Of a stretch of 6,080 nucleotides of DNA, positions 1 to 5,465 are shown in pieces (the stretch's first letter is position 1; the number at the start of each line of letters is the position of its first letter). Made by a program: the position numbers and the translations under genes. Origin of the DNA: a gamma proteobacterium symbiont of Lucinoma myriamae (lineage in GTDB: Bacteria > Pseudomonadota > Gammaproteobacteria > GRL18); the NCBI GenBank assembly GCA_025655635.1, contig JAHXIM010000036.1, forward strand, positions 1-6,080, in the 5' to 3' direction. Under the pieces are notes generated by a model. That model was not told the origin of the DNA. It ran no database searches and saw only the letters and a list, made by a program, of their open reading frames with translations.

Positions 1-28
1 AAAAAACTTGAGTTATGCCTTAATCAAG
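1..28 (-). terminator. Rho-independent terminator of the chemoreceptor gene
   Basis: Read on the minus strand, CTTGA pairs with TCAAG (5 bp). After one unpaired C on the 3' side, TTA pairs with TAA (3 bp) around a loop of five bases. The helix is followed at once by six T (plus-strand A at 1-6). The U-tract lies only on the minus-strand side, so it ends leftward transcription. The stem is AT-rich and short, so it may be only moderately efficient. The stop codon reached in the alternative reading of the chemoreceptor tail (TAA at 20-22) falls inside the hairpin, which fits a gene ending here. Confidence 0.6.
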
Positions 29-56
29 TTGGAATGACGCATCTACAAGCACCTTT

Positions 57-950
57 TTAAAACACTGTTGATTTAAAGGGGAACACTGATGCGATATCTA
101 TAACATGAGTAATACTGCTATGGACTAAGGCGTGTGGTGCTTGCAGGGCATTATAGTTTGCATTCTGACCAAAAATTGATTGACCTTCAGCGGCATACCA
201 TTTGCCAAACTGACAATTAGTATGATCAGATATGTTAGTCTCAATTTGATTTAAGATAACCGCCTTATAACCCGCCTGTTTAAACTTAACATGATCCAGT
301 TTAGCAAAGTTAAGATAGATTTGATGGGTTGCAACTTGTGTGTCTTTGGCTATGATTTGCACACGTTCCTTTAAAGAAACAAAGCTTGTTTGAAAAGCAT
401 CCAGAATTTTGCTGGAGTTATCTGAAGCCTTATTAATATTGAGGCTGTCTTTGACCATATCTTCTGCATTTAATTTAAGGCGGCCAATGTTTTCTTCTAT
501 GTCCTGAGTCGCTTTTTGGGTGTTGGCTGATAATTGTCTTACCTCATCAGCCACTACAGCAAATCCTCGCCCATGTTCTCCGGCTCTGGCTGCTTCAATG
601 GCGGCATTAAATGCCAGTAAATTAGTTTGTTCTGATATATTTTTTATCAAAGTTACCACACTATCAATTTCTTCCATTTGTTTATAAAGCTCATGGGAAT
701 TTGATTCAGATTTACTAGCCAGCTTCTTAATGCTATTGATGGTATCAGAAACTTCCTGACTCTGTTTGGTCATATCATCAATGTTTTCATCAGCTTGATT
801 ATTCAACTGATTAATTTCTTCGAGGTGATCCTTATTAGAAGCCAGCCCCTGTTGAACAATTTGAATATTCTTGTTTGAATTATTGATAGATAACTCAATT
901 AAAGATTCAGTTAATTGGTTTTGTTCTTGCTCCTTAAGAACATCAGCCAT
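57..950 (-). CDS. Chemoreceptor C-terminal fragment: signalling domain plus CZB zinc-binding domain
   Basis: This 297-residue frame is the cytoplasmic half of the broken chemoreceptor. Residues about 1-210 are a long coiled coil. The highly conserved hairpin tip is at about 105-140 (ISEQTNLLAFNAAIEAARAG, then GRGFAVVADEVRQL), the binding site for CheA and CheW. Residues about 214-280 match the chemoreceptor zinc-binding (CZB) domain: H220 in LDHVKFK, C246 in NCQFGKWY, and H273 and H277 in PHALVH form the 3His/1Cys zinc site. In characterised CZB proteins this site senses zinc or oxidants such as HOCl. The ATG at 950 has no Shine-Dalgarno sequence and falls in mid-protein, so the fragment is probably not translated alone. 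The final residues (FPFKSTVF) look unlike a CZB tail and may follow a further frameshift. Confidence 0.8.
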   Translation of the reverse strand: MADVLKEQEQNQLTESLIELSINNSNKNIQIVQQGLASNKDHLEEINQLNNQADENIDDMTKQSQEVSDTINSIKKLASKSESNSHELYKQMEEIDSVVTLIKNISEQTNLLAFNAAIEAARAGEHGRGFAVVADEVRQLSANTQKATQDIEENIGRLKLNAEDMVKDSLNINKASDNSSKILDAFQTSFVSLKERVQIIAKDTQVATHQIYLNFAKLDHVKFKQAGYKAVILNQIETNISDHTNCQFGKWYAAEGQSIFGQNANYNALQAPHALVHSSITHVIDIASVFPFKSTVF

Positions 951-1672
951 ATTTTTTCAGCACTTTTAGAATGCTCTATGGCATTATTTGCTGCCTCTGA
1001 GGCGTTATCTAATAATAAATTAATGGTTGACTCAATATTACTTATCTCATCATTTCGTGAGACATTAATCCGGGCATTGATATCGCCTTTTGATAAGATT
1101 GCTTTGACTTCTTTGCCAAGACTCATAATACAATTAATAATATTTCTCATGATCATGGTTGTCAGCAGTACAATGATGACAGTTAGAAGGCAGCTTTTTA
1201 TGATGAATGCGGTGATGCTGCTGGCGAGCAGTTTTTCATAATCCTGATTAGTTTGATCACTTAATTGCTTTACCGATTGAGTAATCTCCTGAGTTTTAAA
1301 CTTTAGTTTTCGCCATGCAGCTAAACGCTTTTTCAAATCATCTTTAGTAAGGGACTGTGATTTTACTTTTTCAATTAATGTATATGCTATTGTAGAAAAG
1401 TTTGAGTATTCAGTTGTAATATCATGATAAATAGCATTATTTAGAGATTTTAACTTATCCATACTGGAGGCGGCTTGCTTAATTGCTTTGCTCATTGTTT
1501 TTTTAGCCCTGTCACTATTATTGATAAAAACAACACCGGAAGAACTATTAAAAAGCAGGCCGCCGATAATAATTCCATCAAGCGCAGATTTTTGTTGGGC
1601 AATATTATAGCTGGTATGGTACTTGTTATTGATATCCTGCATTGATTGATATGTGGTGATGCCTATCCACAT
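911..1672 (-). CDS. Chemoreceptor N-terminal fragment: membrane helices, periplasmic sensor, HAMP
   Basis: This 253-residue open frame holds the sensory half of the broken chemoreceptor. Its first ATG (1672) lies inside the first membrane helix, and the open frame continues upstream to a TGA with no ATG, GTG or TTG, so this is not a natural start. Residues 1-8 finish TM1. Residues about 10-148 form a mostly helical, charged periplasmic region of the four-helix-bundle kind; I cannot assign its ligand. Residues about 151-176 (SSITAFIIKSCLLTVIIVLL) are TM2. About 177-222 is a HAMP domain, with the NDEI segment at 207-210 typical of its second helix. The last 13 residues (IWLMFLRSKNKTN) are out-of-frame sequence after the A-run at 952-957, and overlap the next fragment in another frame. 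Confidence 0.7.
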   Translation of the reverse strand: MWIGITTYQSMQDINNKYHTSYNIAQQKSALDGIIIGGLLFNSSSGVVFINNSDRAKKTMSKAIKQAASSMDKLKSLNNAIYHDITTEYSNFSTIAYTLIEKVKSQSLTKDDLKKRLAAWRKLKFKTQEITQSVKQLSDQTNQDYEKLLASSITAFIIKSCLLTVIIVLLTTMIMRNIINCIMSLGKEVKAILSKGDINARINVSRNDEISNIESTINLLLDNASEAANNAIEHSKSAEKIWLMFLRSKNKTN

Positions 1673-1797
1673 AAATCCAATGATAGTAATAATTGATATG
1701 GCGAGACTTTTTGGGAAATGGATAAATTTTTTAACATCAGTTAATACCTGTTCGGTTAAGACACATTGAGCCGTCTGGTTTTCTCAGAATAAAAAAA

Positions 1798-1827
1798 CTT
1801 GTGTACTATTTTCTTGTGCACTATTTT
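1798..1827. repeat. Tandem 15-bp direct repeat in the chemoreceptor leader
   Basis: CTTGTGTACTATTTT (1798-1812) is followed directly by CTTGTGCACTATTTT (1813-1827), with one mismatch. A looser third copy, CTTGTGTAGCAATTT (12 of 15 identical), sits at 1881-1895 on the other side of the FliA-type promoter. The two tandem copies would cover roughly the first 30 transcribed bases of the chemoreceptor mRNA. They could be binding sites for a regulator or a simple local duplication. Confidence 0.7.
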
Positions 1828-1834
1828 AGTATTA

Positions 1835-1862
1835 ATATCGGCAGTAAAGTGTTATTTCTTTA
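1835..1862 (-). promoter_or_regulatory. Sigma-28 (FliA) type promoter for the chemoreceptor
   Basis: On the minus strand TAAAGAAA (1862-1855) is separated by 12 bp from GCCGATAT (1842-1835). The flagellar sigma-28 consensus is TAAA, about 15 bp, then GCCGATAA. Here the TAAA core is 16 bp from a -10 element matching 7 of 8 bases. It lies about 100 bp upstream of the chemoreceptor ATG at 1737, on the correct strand, and chemoreceptor genes are classic members of this regulon. The spacing is one base longer than the E. coli optimum. Confidence 0.65.
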
Positions 1863-1901
1863 GTATAAAAAAGAAAGAAGCTTGTGTAGCAATTTGTATT
1901 T

Positions 1902-2966
1902 TTAATCGATGGAATTAATAATACGGTGATAGCTATCGAGGCGTTGTTTACTGATTTTATTTTCATCTACTGCTTTGAGCAAACCACAATCAGGTTCATT
2001 GAGGTGTTTACAATCTCTAAAACGGCAGTTATGAGTGTATTTATGTAGTTCCACAAAACCGTGGATCACATCCCCTTTAGAAATATCCCATAAACCAAAT
2101 TCCCTTACTCCAGGAGAATCAATCAGGCTTGTTTGTGTTATGTGCTGATCTTCAACGGCTAGATTTGCCGCAGGCTTATTGATGTGATAAAGGCGTGAGA
2201 CACTAGTTGTGTGAATGCCTTTATTGGTTGCCAGAGACACATCGCCCTCTTTAATCTTAGCATCCGGGAGCAGGGCATTAATCAGGGAGGATTTACCCAC
2301 TCCGGACTGCCCGACAAAGACGCTGACTTTACCGGCTAATTGCTCAAGCAGGCTGTCCATTCCATGCTTGCTTTTGGCACTGGTATAGAGAATTTGATAG
2401 TTAATATCCTGATAGATTTTAATCCGTTTTTCCAGAACTTCTCTTTGCTCATCAGATAAGGTATCAATTTTATTGAGTACTAAAACAGGTTGAATATGTG
2501 ACAGTTCAGCAGCCACTAGATAACGATCAATTAAACCTTCATTTAATTCTGGAACAGGTGAGGTAACAATGAGAAGCTGATCAACATTGGCTGCGACAGG
2601 CTTCATTTGTCCGCTAAAGTCAGGTCGGGCAAGTACTGTAGTGCGAGCGTCAAGTGCTGTGACAACACCTTGAATCTGCTCATCATCCGGAATATTTGTT
2701 AGTTGCTGCCAGACTATTTTATCACCGCAGACGATGGCATCGATATTTTGCCGTAGAGCACAACGAACTATTGAATGACTGCTGCCATCTTCAATATCTA
2801 AAGTGGCACCAAAATGACTGATAACGACACCATGATGAAGTGTCTCATCAAGCAGCTTGTCATTATCATTTATTTTTTTTAATTTTTTATTTGCTCTGGC
2901 TAAACGTTCGTCCTGGATTTTCTGGATACGCCATTGTTGTCGTCGGTTAAGTTGTCGTTTAGCCAT
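1902..2966 (-). CDS. rsgA: Ribosome small subunit-dependent GTPase A
   Basis: RsgA (YjeQ/EngC) is a cytoplasmic GTPase that binds the 30S subunit late in its assembly, checks the decoding centre and releases RbfA. The 354 residues show the usual three parts. After a basic N-terminal tail comes an OB-fold (about 45-110). Then comes a circularly permuted GTPase domain in which G4 NKID (165-168) precedes G1 GQSGVGKS (219-226), G2 GIHTTS (250-255) and G3 DSPG (283-286). A C-terminal zinc finger has ligands C314, C319, H321 and C327 (C-x4-C-x-H-x5-C). Length is normal and the frame is intact despite a run of eight A near the 5' end. The start MAKRQLNRRQ agrees with family N-termini, but no clear Shine-Dalgarno sequence precedes it. 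It lies 12 bp after the cytochrome stop, so translation may be coupled. Confidence 0.97.
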   Translation of the reverse strand: MAKRQLNRRQQWRIQKIQDERLARANKKLKKINDNDKLLDETLHHGVVISHFGATLDIEDGSSHSIVRCALRQNIDAIVCGDKIVWQQLTNIPDDEQIQGVVTALDARTTVLARPDFSGQMKPVAANVDQLLIVTSPVPELNEGLIDRYLVAAELSHIQPVLVLNKIDTLSDEQREVLEKRIKIYQDINYQILYTSAKSKHGMDSLLEQLAGKVSVFVGQSGVGKSSLINALLPDAKIKEGDVSLATNKGIHTTSVSRLYHINKPAANLAVEDQHITQTSLIDSPGVREFGLWDISKGDVIHGFVELHKYTHNCRFRDCKHLNEPDCGLLKAVDENKISKQRLDSYHRIINSID

Positions 2967-2978
2967 ATAAAGAATTGA

Positions 2979-3296
2979 TCACATTTTATAAAAACGAGTA
3001 TTTAGATATTCGACTACATCTTGTACCTGATCATCCGGCCAGGCAACACCTACGCTTGTTTTGCAGCGTGTTACCTGATTTTTCAGGCCATTGATAGAAC
3101 TTACTCGACGATTAGAACGAGTATATATTTTATCAGGATCACCACCCATCAAGGAGGCATGGCAAGATTGACAATTAGCATCATGAAGATCTTTACCATG
3201 AGCAGGATTGGCAGCTAAAGTGTTCTGACTCAGTAAAACGAAAAAAGGAATGAGAAGCAGGGCGTATTGTAATTTCATTGTTTGTTTTTTCATCAT
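2979..3296 (-). CDS. Small periplasmic monoheme cytochrome c
   Basis: This is a 105-residue class I-like c-type cytochrome, exported and then loaded with heme in the periplasm. Residues 1-28 are a signal peptide: basic start, hydrophobic stretch YALLLIPFFVLL, cleavage probably after TLA (28). The heme-attachment motif CQSCH is at 42-46, with H46 the proximal ligand; M50 (in SLMGGD) is the best candidate for the distal ligand. The C-terminal part (YTRSNRRVSSINGL, VTRCKT, WPDDQVQDVVEYLN, ending FYKM) resembles an uncharacterised family of small gammaproteobacterial cytochromes as I recall it. C78 is an extra cysteine outside the heme motif. Its partner in electron transfer cannot be told from sequence. 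Two adjacent ATGs (3296, 3293) are possible starts; GGA of GGAATA is better spaced for the second. It lies 7 bp after the protease gene. Confidence 0.88.
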   Translation of the reverse strand: MMKKQTMKLQYALLLIPFFVLLSQNTLAANPAHGKDLHDANCQSCHASLMGGDPDKIYTRSNRRVSSINGLKNQVTRCKTSVGVAWPDDQVQDVVEYLNTRFYKM

Positions 3297-3303
3297 TATT
3301 CCA

Positions 3304-4542
3304 TTATGTGTTATTTAAATGAGCTATTCTAACTGGTGCGGGTGGATGTGAATCATAATAAGCTGAGTGCAGTGGATCTGGAGTCAAAGTATTAGCGTTT
3401 TCTTTATACAGCTTCACCAGAGCTTCAATCAGCTTGTTTGCATCAGATTGTTCTGCTGCATAATCATCAGCTTCAAACTCATGTCTACGGCTAATCATAG
3501 CGCTAATTGGGCTAAGAAAAAAGGTAAATGCGGGTGATGCAATACTAAATAAGATCAAAGCCGCATAAATAGAGGGTGTCGTCATACCCAGACCATGGTA
3601 AAACCACTCCTGCTGCATGAGCCAGCCAAGCATAGCAAATCCAGCCAGGGTCATAAATGTCATAGAAATTAAGCGCTTAATAATGTGTTTTTTCTTAAAA
3701 TGTCCCAGCTCATGAGCTAATACTGCTTCAACTTCTTCTTCATCCAGAGAATCAAGCAGGTTATCAAAAAAGACAATTTGTTTATTATTACCCAGACCTG
3801 TGAAATAGGCATTGCCGTGGCTGGAGCGTTTTGAGCCATCCATTACCAGAATACCCTTGCTGAGAAAACCACATCGAGTCATGAGTTGTTCAATACGCTG
3901 TTTGAGAGAACCTTCTTCAAGTTCAGTGAACTTATTAAAAATAGGCGCAATAAAAGCGGGGTAGGCCCACATCATAAAGAAGCCAAAACCCATCCATACC
4001 GCCCAGGCATATAACCACCAGAATTCACCGGCACTGTCCATCAGCCAGAGGATCACCATAATTAATGGTATGCCGATCACTAAACCCAGAATGGATTGTT
4101 TCACTAAATCAAGCAGCCAGACTTTAAGTGTAGTGCGGTTAAAACCAAATTTTTCTTCTAAAACAAAAGTATTGTAAAGCCCCATAGGAATACTGATAAA
4201 TGAAGAAATAAACCCCATTAGAAGGATAAATAATATACCGGCGTAAAGTGGATCAAGCTGATAGCTGCGAACATATTGATCAAGCAGTTCAAGTCCGCCT
4301 CCTAAAGTCCAGACAAACACCAGAGTTGTGCCAATCAGAAGCTCAATATTCCCCAGCTTTTCTTTGGCAATGGTGTAATCAGCGGCCTTTTGGTGCTCTT
4401 TTAAGGAAATTTTTTCGGCAAAGGCTTCGGGAGTTTGTTCTCGATGTTGTTTGACATGCCTAATCTGACGTAAGGCAAGCCAGAAATGGGTCATGGCTGA
4501 TAAAAGAACCATAATGATAAAAATTGTACTGAACAGCGGCAT
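3304..4542 (-). CDS. M48 family (Ste24/CAAX prenyl protease 1-like) membrane metallopeptidase
   Basis: This is an integral inner-membrane zinc endopeptidase of the Ste24 type. Bacterial members probably act in membrane-protein quality control; the substrate here is unknown. I chose the ATG at 4542 (MPLFSTIFII), giving 412 residues. It has GGA 5 nt upstream and begins with a membrane helix as relatives do, whereas the open frame extends 35 unconvincing codons further upstream to 4647. Membrane segments lie at about 3-20, 65-85, 100-120, 150-170, 175-197, 290-310 and 325-348. The zinc site is HELGH (H277, E278, H281) plus E355 of HEFEAD, with conserved D359. Other family marks are KFGFN (131-135), SSHGNAYFTG (240-249) and DSHPPAPVRI (397-406). 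It is distinct from the shorter HtpX. It is probably the first gene of an operon with the cytochrome and rsgA. Confidence 0.93.
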   Translation of the reverse strand: MPLFSTIFIIMVLLSAMTHFWLALRQIRHVKQHREQTPEAFAEKISLKEHQKAADYTIAKEKLGNIELLIGTTLVFVWTLGGGLELLDQYVRSYQLDPLYAGILFILLMGFISSFISIPMGLYNTFVLEEKFGFNRTTLKVWLLDLVKQSILGLVIGIPLIMVILWLMDSAGEFWWLYAWAVWMGFGFFMMWAYPAFIAPIFNKFTELEEGSLKQRIEQLMTRCGFLSKGILVMDGSKRSSHGNAYFTGLGNNKQIVFFDNLLDSLDEEEVEAVLAHELGHFKKKHIIKRLISMTFMTLAGFAMLGWLMQQEWFYHGLGMTTPSIYAALILFSIASPAFTFFLSPISAMISRRHEFEADDYAAEQSDANKLIEALVKLYKENANTLTPDPLHSAYYDSHPPAPVRIAHLNNT

Positions 4543-4593
4543 AGTATTCCATTTGTTATTGCATTTGTTAAAGATAGTATTATTAAATAAGAG

Positions 4594-4622
4594 TTTATTA
4601 ATAATACATAATTGACTATGAT
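4594..4622 (+). promoter_or_regulatory. Candidate sigma-70 promoter for orn
   Basis: TTTATT (4594-4599), a 17-bp spacer and TATGAT (4617-4622) form a plausible promoter about 60 bp upstream of the orn ATG. The -35 matches 3 of 6 consensus bases and the -10 matches 5 of 6. A perfect TTGACA at 4633-4638 lies closer to orn but has no usable -10 at 16-18 bp. The region is very AT-rich, so chance matches are common. Confidence 0.3.
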
Positions 4623-4626
4623 TATA
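4621..4626 (-). promoter_or_regulatory. Candidate -10 element for the protease-cytochrome-rsgA operon
   Basis: A perfect TATAAT reads on the minus strand at 4626-4621, about 80 bp upstream of the protease ATG. No good -35 sits at 16-18 bp (the bases there are near TTCGTG), so activity may depend on an activator or on the A/T-rich upstream DNA. It overlaps the candidate orn -10, so the two divergent promoters could interfere with each other. Confidence 0.35.
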
Positions 4627-4686
4627 CCTTAGTTGACAAAAAAGCACGAAAAAGAATCCAAACTATTATTGTAAAGAGAACACTCA

Positions 4687-5229
4687 ATGACACAAGACCA
4701 ACGTAACCTGATCTGGGTTGATTTAGAAATGACCGGGCTTGAACCGGATACTGACCGGGTGATTGAGATTGCCACTATTGTTACCGATGCTGAATTAAAC
4801 ATTTTAGCAGAAGGGCCTGTATTGGCTATTCATCAATCAGATGAAGTCTTAGCAAAAATGGACGAGTGGAATACTACCCATCATGGTCAATCAGGCTTAA
4901 CAGAAAGGGTTATTAATAGTACCTTAAATGAAGATGATGCGATTAAGCAAACCATTGAGTTTTTGAGTCAATACGTGGGCAAGGGAGTTTCTCCAATGTG
5001 CGGTAATAGCATTTATCAGGATCGCCGTTTTATGGCTCGTTGGATGCCCGAACTGGAAGAATATTTTCATTATCGCAATTTTGATGTCAGTACCTTAAAA
5101 GAATTAGCAAAACGCTGGTATCCGGCAGTGATGGACGGCTATGAAAAGAAGGGCGCTCATCTGGCCCTGGATGATATTAGAGAGTCCATTGAAGAAATGC
5201 TTTATTATCGAAAGACTATTTTGAAATAA
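4687..5229 (+). CDS. orn: Oligoribonuclease (3'-5' exoribonuclease)
   Basis: Orn degrades very short RNAs, chiefly dinucleotides including pGpG from cyclic-di-GMP breakdown, to mononucleotides. It thus completes RNA decay in the cytoplasm and is essential in many gammaproteobacteria. The 180-residue protein has the usual length and the full DEDDh catalytic set: D12 and E14 in WVDLEMTGL, D112 in SIYQDRRF, and H158 and D163 in GAHLALDDIRES. The start (MTQDQRNLIWVDLEMTG) aligns with known family members, and AAAGAGA about 8-14 bases upstream serves as ribosome-binding site. It is divergent from the protease-cytochrome-rsgA cluster, sharing a 144-bp spacer. No convincing terminator follows the stop. 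Confidence 0.98.
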   Translation: MTQDQRNLIWVDLEMTGLEPDTDRVIEIATIVTDAELNILAEGPVLAIHQSDEVLAKMDEWNTTHHGQSGLTERVINSTLNEDDAIKQTIEFLSQYVGKGVSPMCGNSIYQDRRFMARWMPELEEYFHYRNFDVSTLKELAKRWYPAVMDGYEKKGAHLALDDIRESIEEMLYYRKTILK

Positions 5230-5310
5230 AGAGATAAAAGAATTACTTTTCCCTGATGTTTACAGTACTTTCCATTTCTTATATCCGCTATATGAAAATT
5301 CAGAATAAAG

Positions 5311-5347
5311 TAAAATATATCATTGATTTTATTAATGATATATTTTA
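5311..5347. repeat. Perfect 14-bp-stem AT-rich inverted repeat
   Basis: TAAAATATATCATT (5311-5324) is the exact reverse complement of AATGATATATTTTA (5334-5347), around a 9-base loop. The right arm lies in the first copy of the tandem repeat. Only one pair is G-C, and the following bases are T-rich but interrupted. It could be a weak terminator for orn or a protein-binding palindrome; the sequence does not decide between these. Confidence 0.75.
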
Positions 5348-5403
5348 TTGATTTTATTAATGATATATTTTATTGATTTTATTAATGATATATTTTATTG
5401 ATT
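5322..5403. repeat. 25-bp perfect tandem repeat, 3.3 copies
   Basis: Three identical 25-bp units occupy 5322-5346, 5347-5371 and 5372-5396, each starting ATTGATTTTATTAATG and ending ATATATTTT. A seven-base partial copy (ATTGATT) follows at 5397-5403. The units contain almost only A and T. Exact identity implies recent expansion or active homogenisation by slipped-strand replication. The array ends on the -35 element of the downstream promoter. Confidence 0.95.
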
Positions 5404-5430
5404 GCAATAGTGACTTGAATTGTGTATATT
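5402..5430 (+). promoter_or_regulatory. Sigma-70-type promoter of the His-rich protein gene
   Basis: TTGCAA (5402-5407) and TATATT (5425-5430) are separated by exactly 17 bp, matching 4 of 6 and 5 of 6 consensus bases. The predicted transcript would start near 5437, about 30 bp before the ATG at 5466. The AT-rich repeat array immediately upstream occupies the place of an UP element. No metal-regulator operator is recognisable. Confidence 0.5.
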
Positions 5431-5465
5431 TTTCTTTCTTTCTAAGAGTTTCATTTTTATTTAAG

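Larger units (their letters stand above)
20..1737 (-). pseudogene. Methyl-accepting chemotaxis protein with C-terminal CZB zinc-binding domain, frame-disrupted
   Basis: The whole gene encodes a transmembrane chemoreceptor that would signal to CheA/CheW at the inner membrane. The expected start is the ATG at 1737-1735 (MLKNLSISQK...), preceded by AGG at 9 nt. That frame is lost after about 10 codons, at a run of five A (plus-strand T at 1708-1712). One extra A there gives MLKNLSISQK followed by SLAISIITIIGFMWIGI, a proper first membrane helix. The second break is at a run of six A (952-957), where one extra A joins SAEK to N-MADVLKEQ. A third, less certain break is at GGGG 78-81: one base fewer lets the frame run to the TAA at 20-22, inside the terminator, ending CFKKVLVDASFQLD. 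Repaired, the protein would have about 570 residues, normal for this family. It could be a decaying gene or contain base-calling errors in homopolymers; longer runs in neighbouring rsgA are intact. Confidence 0.75.
5230..5465. other. AT-rich intergenic region between orn and the His-rich protein gene
   Basis: These 236 bp hold no credible gene. They contain a weak 5-bp hairpin just after orn (5236-5250, no U-tract), a long AT palindrome (5311-5347), a 25-bp tandem repeat array (5322-5403), and a promoter (5402-5430) followed by a pyrimidine-rich leader. The open frame of the downstream gene extends back to an ATG at 5373 within the repeats, but I judge that start false. Confidence 0.7.

Noticed and set aside
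915..1241. 108-codon open frame on the plus strand
   Set aside because: It is an antisense shadow of the chemoreceptor N-terminal half; its hydrophobic residues mirror TM2 and HAMP codons, and it has no family likeness.
1855..1876. Inverted repeat TTTCTTT/AAAGAAA (8-base spacer) as a terminator for rsgA
   Set aside because: The helix is only 7 bp and A/T-rich, no U-tract follows on the minus strand, and it overlaps the -35 element of the FliA-type promoter.
3021..3218. 65-codon open frame on the plus strand
   Set aside because: It is antisense to the cytochrome c gene, whose heme motif and signal peptide are clear.
4248..4454. 68-codon open frame on the plus strand
   Set aside because: It is antisense to the M48 protease and shows no recognisable features.
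4543..4647. Upstream extension of the protease reading frame to an ATG at 4647 (35 extra residues)
   Set aside because: The extension is polar and Asn/Cys-rich with no family likeness. The ATG at 4542 has a GGA at 5 nt and begins with the expected membrane helix. The extension would also swallow the likely promoter region.
4633..4669. TTGACA (4633) with TATTAT (4664) as the orn promoter
   Set aside because: The spacer would be 25 bp, far from the 16-18 bp that sigma-70 promoters need.
5236..5250. Hairpin AAAAG-AATTA-CTTTT after orn as a terminator
   Set aside because: The 5-bp A/T-rich stem is followed by CCCTG, not a U-tract.
5322..5403. Tandem array considered as a CRISPR array or replication-origin iterons
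   Set aside because: Units are directly adjacent with no unique spacers, so it is not CRISPR; no rep gene, DnaA boxes or other origin signs are nearby.
5373..5465. Upstream start of the His-rich protein at 5373 (31 extra residues)
   Set aside because: It lies inside the tandem repeat and before the predicted promoter, and would bury the signal peptide; the ATG at 5466 gives a clean one.
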